From: JAIQFL01 sp035295745
GTDB taxonomy: Bacteria > Acidobacteriota > Terriglobia > Bryobacterales > Bryobacteraceae
Direction of reading: 5' to 3'
Length of the DNA: 63,299 nucleotides
Assembly (NCBI GenBank): GCA_035295745.1
Contig: DATGIL010000031.1
Coordinates: 1-63,299, forward strand
Under the pieces are notes generated by a model. The model did not search any database. It was not told the DNA's origin and saw nothing but the letters and a program-made list of their open reading frames with translations. Position numbers and translations under genes: made by a program. Below are positions 8,004 to 17,767 of the stretch, piece after piece (position 1 is the first letter of the stretch; the number at the start of each line of letters is the position of its first letter).

Positions 8004-10799
8004 ATGAAACTCCTACGTATCGTTGCACTCTCCACATTGGCGGCCCTCTCCGCGTGGTCCCAACCGTCCCAACCCATGGACGACGAGTACGCCAAACTCG
8101 TCAAACAATGGACTACCAAGCCTGAGTTCATGAGCCCGCTGGTCGACCACCTCCCCAAAGTGCCTGGCGTCCCCACCACCAAAGACGTCCTCGGCTACTA
8201 CTCCGGCGCTCCGAAAAAGCTCACCCGCGTCGCCGACCTTGGCCGCTACTATCGCGCCCTCGCCGCCGCCTCGAAGCGCGTCAAGATCTTCCCCGCCGGT
8301 ACTACCGACGAAGGCCGCGAGTGCATGATCGTAGCCATCGCCGACGAGGCCACCATTCAGAATCTCGATACCTACAAAGGCTACCTCGCCCGCCTCGCCG
8401 ACCCCCGCGGCCTCAGTGACACCGAAGCCAAGAGCATCATCTCGCAAGCCAAGCCGATCTACCTCTTCACGGGCGGCCTGCACAGCGCCGAAACCGGCCC
8501 GCCTGAGATGCTCATGGAACTGGCATACCGCCTCGCCGTGGAAGACTCCCCGCTCTACGACTCCATCCGCAAGAACGTCATCGTGATGATGACCAACGCA
8601 GCCGAGCCTGATGGCCGCGACCGCTACGTGGACTGGTATTACAAGTACAAGATCGCCGAGGAGAACGAGCAGGACCGCGCCCCAGGCCCTCCCTACTGGG
8701 GCAAGTACATCTTCCACGACAATAATCGCGACATCAACTACTCGCAGGTCACGATGCGCAACTGGCTCAAGTTCTACCTGGAGTGGCACCCGCCCATCAT
8801 GCACGACCTCCACGAGTCCGAGCCGTTCATGTACACCTTCAGCGGCCAGTCGCCCCAGAACCCCACGCTCGATCCCATCCTCTATGCCGAGATGCCCTGG
8901 TTCTCCAACTTCGAAATGACCAAGATGATCGCCTACGGAATGCCCGGCGTATGGACGCACGCGTTCGTCGACATGTGGTCGCCCGGATATCTCGGCTTCA
9001 TGTCGTCCAACCACAACGGCATGCTGCGCATGTACGAGACCTTCGGCAATGGCGGTGCCAACACTATGCGGCGCAACGTCGCGGGCGGTCCCGAAGGCGC
9101 TGGCGGTGGCGGCGGAGGAGCCCCGGCTGGTGGACCCGAAGCTGCCGGCGGACGCGGTGGACGTGGCGGCGGCATGACCAGCCGCGAATGGTATCGTCCC
9201 CTCCCTCCCTATCGCACTGTCGAGTGGTCGATGCGCAACAACACGAACTACATGGAGACCGGGGTCCTTTCCGCGCTCGAGCTGACCGCGAGCTTCTCCA
9301 AGACCGTCCTCGAGAACTTCTACAACAAGAGCCGCAACTCCATCGAATCCGGCAAGAACGAAGCTCCCTTCGGATACGTCCTCCCCGCCGGCCAGGCCGA
9401 CATGACCCGCGTCGCCTTCATCGTGAACACGCTTCGCCTGCAAGGCATCGAGGTCGGCCGCGCCACTTCCGAAGTCAAGCTCAAGGAAGGCTCCTACCCC
9501 GCCGGGTCCCTCATCATCAAGCGCAATCAGCCCTACGGACGCCTCGCCAAGATCCTGCTGGAAAAACAGAACTTCCCCGACCCTGCCCTGACCACTTATG
9601 ACGACACCGGCTGGACCATGGGTCTCATGAGCCAGGCGCAAGTCGTCGAAATCGCCGACAAGGCCATCCTCGACGTGCCCGTCCAGGCCGTCGACACCCT
9701 CGCCATACCCGGCACCATCAAGGGCAGCGGCCCTGTCACCGCGATTCTCCAGAACGGCGCCAACTCCCTAGCCACCCTCCGCTACCGCCTCAAGGACACG
9801 AAGTTCGAAGCCATCGAACAGCCTTACAAGAGCGGCGACGTCGATCTTCCTGCGGGCTCCCTGCTGGTCGCGTCCGACCCGAAAGTGAAGAGCGCCATCG
9901 AAGCGCTCGGACTGCAAGCGGTCACCCTCGCGCAGGCCCCGAATGTCCCAAAGCACCTCCTCGAAGTCCCGCGCCTCGCCGTCTTCAGCACCTGGGGCGG
10001 CACGCAGGATGTAGGTTGGGTCCGCTATGCCTTCGACCATTTCGAAGTCGACTACGAGCTCATCTATAAGGAGCGCATCAAGAAGGGCAATCTGCGCGCC
10101 AGCTACGACGTGATCCTGATCCCCAGCCAGGGACGCGGCGGCGGCAAAGCCCTTATCTTCGACATTGAGTCGAAGGGCAAGCCCTACGCCTACACCAAGA
10201 GCAGCGAATTCCCGAGTCTCGGCGCCTATGGCGAATCCGAAGACATCACCGGCGGCATGGGACTCGCCGGAGTCGCCGAACTCGACAAGTTTGTCAATCA
10301 AGGCGGCATCCTCATCACCCTCGGCGCCTCCAGCTTCATGCCTGCCGAGCTCGGCATCACCCGCACAGTTGACGCCGCTCACACTTCCGCACAATTCTAC
10401 GCGCCCGGCCCCATCGTGGAAGCTGAAATCCTCAAGCCCGTGCATCCCATCTTCTACGGCTACAAGGACAAGGTGATTCCCGTGCGCTGGGCCGGCGGTC
10501 CGCTGCTGCGCGTCCCCGCCGAGCAGCGTGGGCAAATCCTCATGCAGTTTCCCGGCACCGATAAATCGGTGCTGAGCGGACTCATGCGCGGCGTCGCCGA
10601 GACGCGCAATCGCCCCGCCGTCGTCGATGTCCCGGTGGGACAGGGCCACGTCGTCCTCTTCGCCACCAACCCGTGTTACCGCTGGCAGAATCTCGGCGAG
10701 TTCACGATGCTTGCCAACTCGATCCTGCACTTCAACGATTACCCGGCGCCGGCACCTGCCCGTGCCCCTAACGCCAGCGCTGCCGCCAATCAGCAATGA
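8004..10799 (+). CDS. Secreted M14 zinc carboxypeptidase family protein
   Basis: ATG at 8004 (AGGGAT six bases upstream) gives a signal peptide (IVALSTLAALSAWSQ) and 931 residues. The M14 zinc site is seen in GGLHSAETGPPE (H160, E163) and a later His in IMHDLHESEPF. A Gly/Ala-rich linker (around residues 360-395) breaks the domain. The long C-terminal part (PVHPIFYGYKD; VVLFATNPCYRWQ... LANSILHF) is typical of large bacteroidete and acidobacterial M14 proteins and carries a glutamine-amidotransferase-like fold. A likely -10 (TATACT, 7974-7979) lies upstream. Its TGA overlaps the ATG of the kinase gene by 4 bp (ATGA), so the two are coupled. Confidence 0.88.
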   Translation: MKLLRIVALSTLAALSAWSQPSQPMDDEYAKLVKQWTTKPEFMSPLVDHLPKVPGVPTTKDVLGYYSGAPKKLTRVADLGRYYRALAAASKRVKIFPAGTTDEGRECMIVAIADEATIQNLDTYKGYLARLADPRGLSDTEAKSIISQAKPIYLFTGGLHSAETGPPEMLMELAYRLAVEDSPLYDSIRKNVIVMMTNAAEPDGRDRYVDWYYKYKIAEENEQDRAPGPPYWGKYIFHDNNRDINYSQVTMRNWLKFYLEWHPPIMHDLHESEPFMYTFSGQSPQNPTLDPILYAEMPWFSNFEMTKMIAYGMPGVWTHAFVDMWSPGYLGFMSSNHNGMLRMYETFGNGGANTMRRNVAGGPEGAGGGGGGAPAGGPEAAGGRGGRGGGMTSREWYRPLPPYRTVEWSMRNNTNYMETGVLSALELTASFSKTVLENFYNKSRNSIESGKNEAPFGYVLPAGQADMTRVAFIVNTLRLQGIEVGRATSEVKLKEGSYPAGSLIIKRNQPYGRLAKILLEKQNFPDPALTTYDDTGWTMGLMSQAQVVEIADKAILDVPVQAVDTLAIPGTIKGSGPVTAILQNGANSLATLRYRLKDTKFEAIEQPYKSGDVDLPAGSLLVASDPKVKSAIEALGLQAVTLAQAPNVPKHLLEVPRLAVFSTWGGTQDVGWVRYAFDHFEVDYELIYKERIKKGNLRASYDVILIPSQGRGGGKALIFDIESKGKPYAYTKSSEFPSLGAYGESEDITGGMGLAGVAELDKFVNQGGILITLGASSFMPAELGITRTVDAAHTSAQFYAPGPIVEAEILKPVHPIFYGYKDKVIPVRWAGGPLLRVPAEQRGQILMQFPGTDKSVLSGLMRGVAETRNRPAVVDVPVGQGHVVLFATNPCYRWQNLGEFTMLANSILHFNDYPAPAPARAPNASAAANQQ

Positions 10800-12736
10800 A
10801 CCAGCAAGTCGGACGCTATCGCGTTTTGGGATTACTCGGCAAGGGCGCCATGGGAGTGGTCTACCTTGCCGAGGACCCCGTCCTGAATCGCCGCGTCGCG
10901 ATCAAAACTGTCGAACTCGCGCCCGATGACCGTCGCAGCCAGGCTTTCCTCCGCGATCGCCTGGTGCGGGATGGCCGGGCCGCCGCCGGCCTTTCGCACC
11001 CCAATATCGTCAGCGTCTACGATGTGCTCGAGGAGGGCCAATTCGGCTACCTCGTCATGGAGTACATCGCCGGCGAGAGCCTGTCCGCCTACCTGGCGCG
11101 TACCCCTCGCCCTCCCGTCCCGTTCATCACAAAAATCCTCCGCGAGATGGCGTCGGCACTCGACTACACCCACGCGCGCGGCATCATCCATCGCGATATC
11201 AAGCCCGCCAACGTGATGCTCGATTCCTCCAGCGGCAGCGCCAAGATCATGGACTTCGGCATCGCCCGCATCACCGACACGCGCACCATGACTCCGGCGG
11301 GCATGGTGATGGGCACCCTTGAATACATGTCGCCCGAGCAGATGAAGGGGGAGCCGGTCGAGGGACGCACCGACCAGTTCGCCCTCGCCGCGGTGGCCTA
11401 CGAGATGTTGACCGGCACCACTCTCTACGGCGAGCAGACCTTCTCCACGCTGGCATACAAAATCGTGAATGAGATGCCGCCGCCCTTGCGCACGCACGTT
11501 CCCAGCTTGCCCGCGGGCGTGGAAGAGGTGGTGGCGCGCGCTCTACGCAAGCCCCCCGCGGAACGCTTCCAGAGTTGCGGCGGATTCGTCGCCGCGTTCG
11601 AGCGCGCCTTCGCCGGCGAAGTCCCCCCCACCGCGATGCAGACGCAGGCCATGTTCGTTCCGCCGATTACACCGCCCGCGCCGGCTCCAGCTCCCGTAGC
11701 CCCGGCGGCCCCACCGCGGCCTCCATCGGCGGCATATCAACCCCCGCCACTTCCAGCTTCGACCTCGCCGCGACCAATGGCCACTGGTCCGCTGCCCATG
11801 GCGCCCCCGCCGCCTGCTTCGGGGGCAACGTTGCCTGCAAGATCGAACACCAGCCTCTGGATCGCGCTCGCCGGTACCGCAGCGGCTGTCGTCCTCGGGC
11901 TCGGCCTCTATATGTGGAAGCCTTGGGCGAACCCCATACTGCAAGCGCGCCCGCCGCTTGCCTCAGTTCCGAATGCCCCGTCCGCATCGCCCGATCGCGC
12001 CACGCCCGTCACCACTCCACCATCCGCGGTAGCACCCGCGCCGGTTCCCACCACTTCTCCAGAGCCGCCCAAGGCGCCACCGCCGCCCCCGGCAACCAAG
12101 ACCAACGCTTCCGAACCACCGAAGACCCCGCAGTCCGCCGGAGCGGAACCGCCCGGTGGCGACGCTCCGGGCGCCATTCCCCAGGAACCCGAACCGAACG
12201 AGACCAAAATTCCACCTGCCTCCCGCGCCGCTTTCCGCGAAGGGGAGCAACTCGTCCACGGCAATCGATACCCCGAGGCCATCGAACAGTTCTCGAAAGC
12301 GATCGCGATCAAGCCCGATTTCGTTCGCGCCCATTTTGCCCGCGGCGCCGCCTACCTACACCAGAATCGTCCGGAAGATGCGTTGGCCGACTACACCGAA
12401 ATCCTCAATCACAATCCGCACAACGCCATCGCCCTGTCGCAAAGCGGCATCTGCCACGCCCGCCTGCACGATGAGGAAGCCGCCCTGGCCAACTTCAACC
12501 GCGCCCTCGCCATCCGCGCCGACATTCCGGGCGCGTACAACGGACGCGGTCTCATCTACCTTCACCGCAAGGAATATCCGCAGGCAGTGCAGGATTTCAC
12601 CAGCGCGATCAAGGTCGCCCCCGACTTCGGCTACGCCTACGCCAATCGCGCTCACGCAGAAGAACTCATGGGCAATCGCACCGCGTCACAGGCAGATCTC
12701 GCGCAAGCGAAAAAGCTGGGCTACGAGGCGCACTGA
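10796..12736 (+). CDS. Membrane Ser/Thr protein kinase with periplasmic TPRs
   Basis: Hanks-type kinase: P-loop GKGAMGVVY (16-23), Lys37 (VAIKTV), HRD with catalytic Asp134 (HRDIKPANVM), DFG at 153-155, and the activation segment GTLEYMSPEQ. After a Pro/Ala-rich juxtamembrane region comes one transmembrane segment (WIALAGTAAAVVLGLGLYMW, about 352-371), a second Pro-rich linker, and four or so TPR units (about 475-640: AIEQFSKAIAIKPDFVRAHF, ALADYTEILNHNP, ALANFNRALAIRAD, AVQDFTSAIKVAPDF). The kinase should be cytosolic and the TPRs outside. It is translationally coupled to the M14 peptidase, an unusual partner. Confidence 0.92.
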   Translation: MNQQVGRYRVLGLLGKGAMGVVYLAEDPVLNRRVAIKTVELAPDDRRSQAFLRDRLVRDGRAAAGLSHPNIVSVYDVLEEGQFGYLVMEYIAGESLSAYLARTPRPPVPFITKILREMASALDYTHARGIIHRDIKPANVMLDSSSGSAKIMDFGIARITDTRTMTPAGMVMGTLEYMSPEQMKGEPVEGRTDQFALAAVAYEMLTGTTLYGEQTFSTLAYKIVNEMPPPLRTHVPSLPAGVEEVVARALRKPPAERFQSCGGFVAAFERAFAGEVPPTAMQTQAMFVPPITPPAPAPAPVAPAAPPRPPSAAYQPPPLPASTSPRPMATGPLPMAPPPPASGATLPARSNTSLWIALAGTAAAVVLGLGLYMWKPWANPILQARPPLASVPNAPSASPDRATPVTTPPSAVAPAPVPTTSPEPPKAPPPPPATKTNASEPPKTPQSAGAEPPGGDAPGAIPQEPEPNETKIPPASRAAFREGEQLVHGNRYPEAIEQFSKAIAIKPDFVRAHFARGAAYLHQNRPEDALADYTEILNHNPHNAIALSQSGICHARLHDEEAALANFNRALAIRADIPGAYNGRGLIYLHRKEYPQAVQDFTSAIKVAPDFGYAYANRAHAEELMGNRTASQADLAQAKKLGYEAH

Positions 12737-12989
12737 GCTTCACAGCCGCTTCAGGCGGTGTCGCGGACCCTGCCTCTGCATCTGGTGGCATCGAGAATCA
12801 GTCGCTCGCTGTCGGCTCCCTTGACCATCGTGCGGACAAATCGATGACCGCCAAAAGATGTGCGAGATCGGAGCCGTTACTGGGACCGGTCCATCCCATT
12901 GAATGGAGCCAACTTCGGGGCGAGATGTCCGAGCCATCACCTGCGCCTCGCGCCGAAGACATCCGCCGCCAAAAATTCCAAGAAACGGT

Positions 12990-13018
12990 TTGACACGGGA
13001 AGTTCTCTGCAACATAAT
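12990..13018 (+). promoter_or_regulatory. Sigma70-type promoter of the first TonB receptor
   Basis: TTGACA at 12990-12995 and CATAAT at 13013-13018 with a 17-bp spacer. Transcription would start near 13025. The rest of the 330-bp gap after the kinase gene (12737-12989) shows nothing I can support. Confidence 0.7.
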
Positions 13019-13021
13019 CTC

Positions 13022-13045
13022 TTTAGCGTTAATATTTAGCGTTAA
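13022..13045 (+). promoter_or_regulatory. Direct-repeat operator candidate
   Basis: TTTAGCGTTAA occurs twice (13022-13032 and 13035-13045), 13 bp apart, with an outer CTTT...AAAG symmetry. It sits on the predicted transcription start and just before the Shine-Dalgarno AGGAAGGA of the receptor gene, a position suited to a repressor. The regulator is not in the window as far as I can tell. Confidence 0.5.
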
Positions 13046-13066
13046 AGGCTTCAGGAAGGACTTCGT

Positions 13067-16000
13067 ATGACCTTCGCCGATTCCGGGAAGACGCCCCATA
13101 CTTGCGTCTGCAGGGGGCTGTATCCCCTCGCGATTGCCTTGCTCCTGTTCTGTCTGCACCCACGAGGTGCGCTGTTTGCGCAGAACCCCGCGGCCGTTGT
13201 CAACGGCTCGGTAGTGGATCCTTCCGGCGGGTCCGTGCCGGAGGCTCTGGTGACCGTTCGCAACCAGCAGACCAATGTGACCAGCGTCAAAACCACGGGC
13301 GCCGATGGCACGTTCACCATCGTCAATCTTCTACCCGGCAACTACACCATGACGGTGGAGAAGAGTGGCTTCAAGAAAGTCGAGTTGCCTGTCTTCAAGC
13401 TCGACGTGAATCAGATCCTCACCGAAACCATCACAATGCAAATCGGCGCCACCAGCGAGACGGTGACAGTGAGCGCCGAATCGGTGGGTGTCATGGTGCA
13501 GCGTGCCAGCACTGAATTGGGCACGATTTTTGACGAACAGATGGTGCATGAGTTGCCTCTCAACGGCCGCAACTTCACACAACTTCTGATCCTCCAGCCG
13601 GGCGTCAATCCCTTGGACACCTCACAAGGAAATTCATCCGGCAAGACCGGCGCGGGCGGCAACCCGGATGGAGGCAACATCTCAATCCCCGGCTCCACCG
13701 TGTATAAGGTCTCGGCGAACGGCGCGGGCAACCGGTCGAATGCCTACTACATGGACGGCATCATCAACACCGACGATCGCGGGGGCGGGTGGGCGGTCCC
13801 ACCGATCGCCGACACCATCCAGGAATTCAAGGTCCAGTCGCACAATAACGACACGCAGTACGGGAACGTGCTGGGCTCGGTGGTAAACATCGTAACGAAG
13901 TCGGGAACGAACCAGTTTCACGGGTCAGCCTGGGAATTCGCGCGCAGTCAGATCTTCGACGCCCGCAATCCGTTCACCGGCTTCTGCACCGCGGCCCTGT
14001 GTCCATCCCTGGCCAACCAACTGGCCAGCCAGGTGTCTGCTGGTACGCAGACGGCAACCGGCGCGGCCGCCATCTTGTCCGGCACCCCTGCCGCACCCGT
14101 CGGCTACTCGCAGAACGAATTCGGTGGTACCTTCGGCGGCCCCATCATCCGCAACAAGACGTTCTTCTACGTGGCCTATGAAGGCTGGAGGTATTCGACG
14201 CCCGCCAATACCTACGCCATGATTCCGTCCTCGGATGAACTCTCAGGGGACTTCACGCACTCCCTGATCGGGGCGGTGAACGCCACCAAGTCGGCGATCA
14301 CGCCGAGCCAGATCTTTAATCCGTTCGCGGAGTCGGGACCCAACTCGTCCGTGCCGTTCACCTGCGATCCATCCGGGAATCCGACGCCGCTGCTCACTCC
14401 CGGCCTTTCCTTCGGCCAGCCCGGATACGGCATTCAGGCGGCTGGCGGAGCCCCCTGCAACAAGATTCCGACGGGGCTGATCGATGCCAAGCTGGCGAAT
14501 GTGATCGCGGCCTACACCGCGCCGCAGTATAAGAACTGCCAGTTCACCCCTAACCTCACCTTCGCCATCGACAACTGTCTGGATTCCCGCAGCAACGTGA
14601 ACAACGCCAACAACTACGATTTCCGCGTGGACCATCACTTCAGCGACAAGAACATCGTCTTCGGCCGGGCCTACATGATGTGGGACACCAACAACGGCAT
14701 CGTGGCGGGGACCACGTCGATCACTCCAAGCCCGTTCCACACCTGGAACATTGGCGGCGCCTGGGACCACGTCTTCACTCCCAACGTGATTCTGGAAGCC
14801 CGCGGCGGCATTAACGCCCGCCCGGTCCAGGTGAATCCGACCAATTCTCAAGGCTTCACCCCGGAGACCAACGCCGGCTTCAATAACCTCGATACCACAG
14901 CCGGATTCTTCCTGAACGTCGGCGGTTACATCGGTTCCGCCAACAGCGGTATTGGCAACGTGGGTCCTCAATACCGCGCCAACCCAGAGCACAACTTCAG
15001 TGGCGCGTTGACCTGGTCGCACGGCAAACACACCATCCGGTTCGGCGGCGAATACCTGTACGAGAACCGCGAGGAGATCAATACCTACGAGACGTTTGTC
15101 TCCAGCACGTCCCAGACCTGTCCCACCAATGCGTCCGGGCTGTTTGCCTGTGGAAGCAACCAAGGCAACGCCCTGGCCTCGATGTTGCTCGACCTGCCCA
15201 GCGCCCTGACGGTGAATGTGCCGAAGTACGAGGAGGTCCACGTCCGCATGACGCCGATCGGCTTCTTCGTGCAGGACGAATGGCGTGTCAGGCCAAACCT
15301 CACCATCAACGTAGGCGTGCGGTACGACTACAACCCGGCCGTCCATCTATTGGTCAACAGCGGAGAGACGGTGAATGCGCTGGACCTGCCCAACCAGAAG
15401 TTCATCATCGGGGCAAAGCAGACCGACGCCTACACCACGGGATGCGGCACTCCGCAGCTGCCGCCCTGCGTTCCGGGCGGCCTCAACAGCGCCAACCCGG
15501 CGTTTCAGGTCACGGTCGGCGGCGTTACCTACAACACCCTCAATAACATCGTGTTCTCGAACAACCAGCCCGCATTGAAGTCCATCAGTGACAACATCGG
15601 CCCGCGGATCGGGGTGGCCTGGACGTTCGCCAAGAATACTGTTCTGCGCGCCGGCTACGGCATCTTCTACGACCCCATTGCGTACCGCAGCCAGTATGCC
15701 GAAAACACTCTGCAGGGCTCGATCTGGCCGTGGACGCGCGGTGTCTCCGACACTTTGAACACTGCACCGATGGGAACCGCTGCGACTCCTACCGTAGCGC
15801 CCATTTGCAACAGTCTGACCAGTTGCGGCCCGTACGGCGGCTACGCCACTTCCCAGCTCACGGGACTGGCGGGTAGCAATCCGATCGTGGTGGCGCCCAC
15901 GCCGTGGGGTTCTACTTTCGGCGGGTACACCAATGACCCCAATTACAGCGATCCGCGGTCGCAGCAGTGGAACATCCAGATCGAACGGCAGTTGACCGCC

Positions 16001-17086
16001 ACCAGCATGTTCTCGGTGGGATATGTCGGCAGCCACACACAGCGTCTGGAATGGTGCTGCAAGGCCAATTACCCGCAGGGTGGACCGTTCTGCGAGAGCA
16101 ATCCGGCGCAAGGATACACCTGTCCAACAACTCCTCTCACCCAGGCGCAGATCGCGCAGAAGGAGTACATGCCGTTTGCGGCACAAGGTTGGAATTACTC
16201 CAATTCCACAGGCTTTTCGACTTTCAATGCGTTGGAGGCGCAGTTCCAGCAACGCTTCTCGCATGGGCTGCAGACCGTGGTGGCCTTCACTTTCGAGAAG
16301 TGCCTGGGCGATTCGAACGGAGACTTCAACGCCGAGAACGGCTCCGAGGCTGCCCCATATCAGTACTTCTTCAACGGCCACCTCTCCAAAGGCCTTTGCA
16401 CCTACGACATCCCCAAACTGTTCACCTTCACGGCTGTATACCAGTTGCCCGTGGGACATGGACAGCGCTGGCTGAAGCAGGGAGTTCTCTCCCGGATTCT
16501 CGGTAACTGGGAGACCAACTACACATTCCTGGCGCGTTCGGGACAGGCATTCAATCCAAGCTGGGGCGGCGCGAGCAACATCTGTGCATCGGCTACGGCG
16601 ACCAATTGCGTGCCCGCCACGATTGCCGGAGTGGCCCCCACAAGCACCGATCCCGCCAATCTCTCGAATGCTGCCGGGTCGATTACGGGATACAGCCGGC
16701 CGAGCGTGCTACCCGGCTGCCAGATTGCCGTGTCTAACCCCAGCGCGTCGCAGTGGTACAACCCGGCGTGCTTCGTGAGCCCTGCCTCACTGGCAGTGGG
16801 TCCCGGGTATGGTTTCGGAGACACGCCAATCGGTTTCCTCCGGACTATGCGTTGGATCAACATGGATGTCGCATTGGTGAAGGACATTCTCATTACCGAA
16901 ACGAAGAGGCTGCAGTTCCGCGCGGAAGGCTTCAACGTGTTCAATCACATGGTTCTGGCGGCCCCAGGGACGTCGATCGCGCCTTCGTTTTCGAACGGCA
17001 GCATCAGTTATGGAACGGCCGGAACGATCACGAACATCGCGAACGTGCCGCGCTCCCTGCAACTTGCCATGAAGTTCATCTTCTGA
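13067..17086 (+). CDS. Oar-like TonB-dependent receptor with carboxypeptidase-regulatory N-domain
   Basis: ATG at 13067 follows AGGAAGGA by 7 bp. The 1339-residue protein has a signal peptide (IALLLFCLHPRGALFAQ), a carboxypeptidase regulatory-like beta-sandwich (about 42-125: GSVVDPSGGSVPEALVTV... LLPGNYTMTVEKSGF), a plug (MVHELPLNGRNFTQLLILQPG; YYMDGIINTD; GSVVNIVTKSGTNQFHGSAWEF) and a long outer-membrane beta-barrel ending in Phe (LQLAMKFIF), as expected for BAM recognition. In acidobacteria this family is greatly expanded and is thought to import oligosaccharides or other polymers. No SusD partner lies next to it. Its own promoter and operator candidate lie upstream. Confidence 0.93.
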   Translation: MTFADSGKTPHTCVCRGLYPLAIALLLFCLHPRGALFAQNPAAVVNGSVVDPSGGSVPEALVTVRNQQTNVTSVKTTGADGTFTIVNLLPGNYTMTVEKSGFKKVELPVFKLDVNQILTETITMQIGATSETVTVSAESVGVMVQRASTELGTIFDEQMVHELPLNGRNFTQLLILQPGVNPLDTSQGNSSGKTGAGGNPDGGNISIPGSTVYKVSANGAGNRSNAYYMDGIINTDDRGGGWAVPPIADTIQEFKVQSHNNDTQYGNVLGSVVNIVTKSGTNQFHGSAWEFARSQIFDARNPFTGFCTAALCPSLANQLASQVSAGTQTATGAAAILSGTPAAPVGYSQNEFGGTFGGPIIRNKTFFYVAYEGWRYSTPANTYAMIPSSDELSGDFTHSLIGAVNATKSAITPSQIFNPFAESGPNSSVPFTCDPSGNPTPLLTPGLSFGQPGYGIQAAGGAPCNKIPTGLIDAKLANVIAAYTAPQYKNCQFTPNLTFAIDNCLDSRSNVNNANNYDFRVDHHFSDKNIVFGRAYMMWDTNNGIVAGTTSITPSPFHTWNIGGAWDHVFTPNVILEARGGINARPVQVNPTNSQGFTPETNAGFNNLDTTAGFFLNVGGYIGSANSGIGNVGPQYRANPEHNFSGALTWSHGKHTIRFGGEYLYENREEINTYETFVSSTSQTCPTNASGLFACGSNQGNALASMLLDLPSALTVNVPKYEEVHVRMTPIGFFVQDEWRVRPNLTINVGVRYDYNPAVHLLVNSGETVNALDLPNQKFIIGAKQTDAYTTGCGTPQLPPCVPGGLNSANPAFQVTVGGVTYNTLNNIVFSNNQPALKSISDNIGPRIGVAWTFAKNTVLRAGYGIFYDPIAYRSQYAENTLQGSIWPWTRGVSDTLNTAPMGTAATPTVAPICNSLTSCGPYGGYATSQLTGLAGSNPIVVAPTPWGSTFGGYTNDPNYSDPRSQQWNIQIERQLTATSMFSVGYVGSHTQRLEWCCKANYPQGGPFCESNPAQGYTCPTTPLTQAQIAQKEYMPFAAQGWNYSNSTGFSTFNALEAQFQQRFSHGLQTVVAFTFEKCLGDSNGDFNAENGSEAAPYQYFFNGHLSKGLCTYDIPKLFTFTAVYQLPVGHGQRWLKQGVLSRILGNWETNYTFLARSGQAFNPSWGGASNICASATATNCVPATIAGVAPTSTDPANLSNAAGSITGYSRPSVLPGCQIAVSNPSASQWYNPACFVSPASLAVGPGYGFGDTPIGFLRTMRWINMDVALVKDILITETKRLQFRAEGFNVFNHMVLAAPGTSIAPSFSNGSISYGTAGTITNIANVPRSLQLAMKFIF

Positions 17087-17471
17087 GGAGTTTGCAGATT
17101 CTCTGACGCCCGTCAGTTGCTTGCCACTCATTTGGATGGGCAGGTGCTTGCGCCCGCCCATCCATCAGGAGCCGCTGAAGTTCGAAATCAGTTTTCTTGC
17201 CTACCGCCTTTGCCCGCTCCCCGCGCGCCGGAAGGCATACAGGACTCCACCTATCGCCTGGTGGAAGTTTCACCTCGCCGGCGCTGCGGAAGGCTGGATT
17301 GTTGTGGCAGCTCACCCATCTCTCCTGGCTCGCGATCACGGGCCTCGCGGCGATATTCCAGCTGTCCACCATGGTCTCGAATCCCTTGCCGCCGTCCTGG
17401 AAGCTCTTCATGGCTTTTCGAGCCACTGGATATCGGCTGCCTGCGGTAATGAAATTGATTCGGCGGAGGAA
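17079..17471 (-). pseudogene. Possible remnant of a c-type haem protein
   Basis: The minus frame reads ARKAMKSFQDGGKGFETMVDSWNIAARPVIASQ then ERWVSCHNNPAF (Trp codon at 17316-17318). The stretch looks like real protein, and WVSCHNNP looks like a CxxCH haem site whose first Cys has become Trp. No start or proper end is visible and the frame runs into the 3' edge of the TonB receptor. The call is tentative; it could also be a chance frame. Confidence 0.3.
17134..17163 (+). terminator. Hairpin after the TonB receptor
   Basis: GGATGGGC (17134-17141) and GCCCATCC (17156-17163) form a perfect 8-bp stem with a 14-nt loop, 48 bp after the receptor stop codon. There is no T-run after it, so it may be a terminator-like or mRNA-end structure. 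Confidence 0.4.
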
Positions 17472-17493
17472 TTGGCTGCCGCGCGGAAAGATC

Positions 17494-17735
17494 TGAAGGA
17501 ATACGCCTGGTGCCGCGAATTCGCCCGGCAGAGCGGCACGCCGTACGCGATGCATCGCGATTGGCTGGTCTCGCCTGCGGGGCTGCCTTGCAATGCTCCA
17601 CCGTGGGGCGCGCTGGTGGCGTTCGACCTGAATGACTGCAAGCCCCGCTGGGAAACGCCGATCGGGACGATGGGCGAGGGAGCGCCTCCCGGAGCGATCT
17701 GCCTGGGAGGCCCGATGGCGACGGCCGGTCGGTAG
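17494..17735 (+). pseudogene. Fragment of a PQQ-dependent (glucose/quinate-type) dehydrogenase
   Basis: Plus frame: EYAWCREFARQSGTPYAMHRDWLVSP, then GLPCNAPPWGALVAFDLNDC, KPRWETPIGTMGEGAPPG and ICLGGPMATAG. The motifs GTPY, PCN-PPWG-L-A-DL, -RWE-PIGT and LGGPM-TAG are those of the C-terminal propeller of membrane-type quinoprotein dehydrogenases (about 600-800 residues when whole). Only ~80 residues remain, and a stop at 17733-17735 follows the TAG motif, where the family normally continues with LVFIGA. No start codon belongs to it. Confidence 0.65.
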
Positions 17736-17767
17736 TGGCGTTTCGGCTGGAGTGAACGCCACATGGG

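Noticed and set aside
8013..9641. 542-codon minus frame opposite the M14 gene
   Set aside because: A shadow frame of a GC-rich gene; the plus strand carries the zinc motifs and signal peptide.
13150..13190. TGTTTGCGC match to repeat family 2
   Set aside because: It lies inside the TonB receptor coding sequence and lacks the paired GGCAAACA, so it is a chance match.
17121..17490. N-terminal part of the plus frame before the PQQ fragment as one intact gene
   Set aside because: Only the last ~80 residues match the dehydrogenase pattern; the part before has no likeness and overlaps a hairpin.
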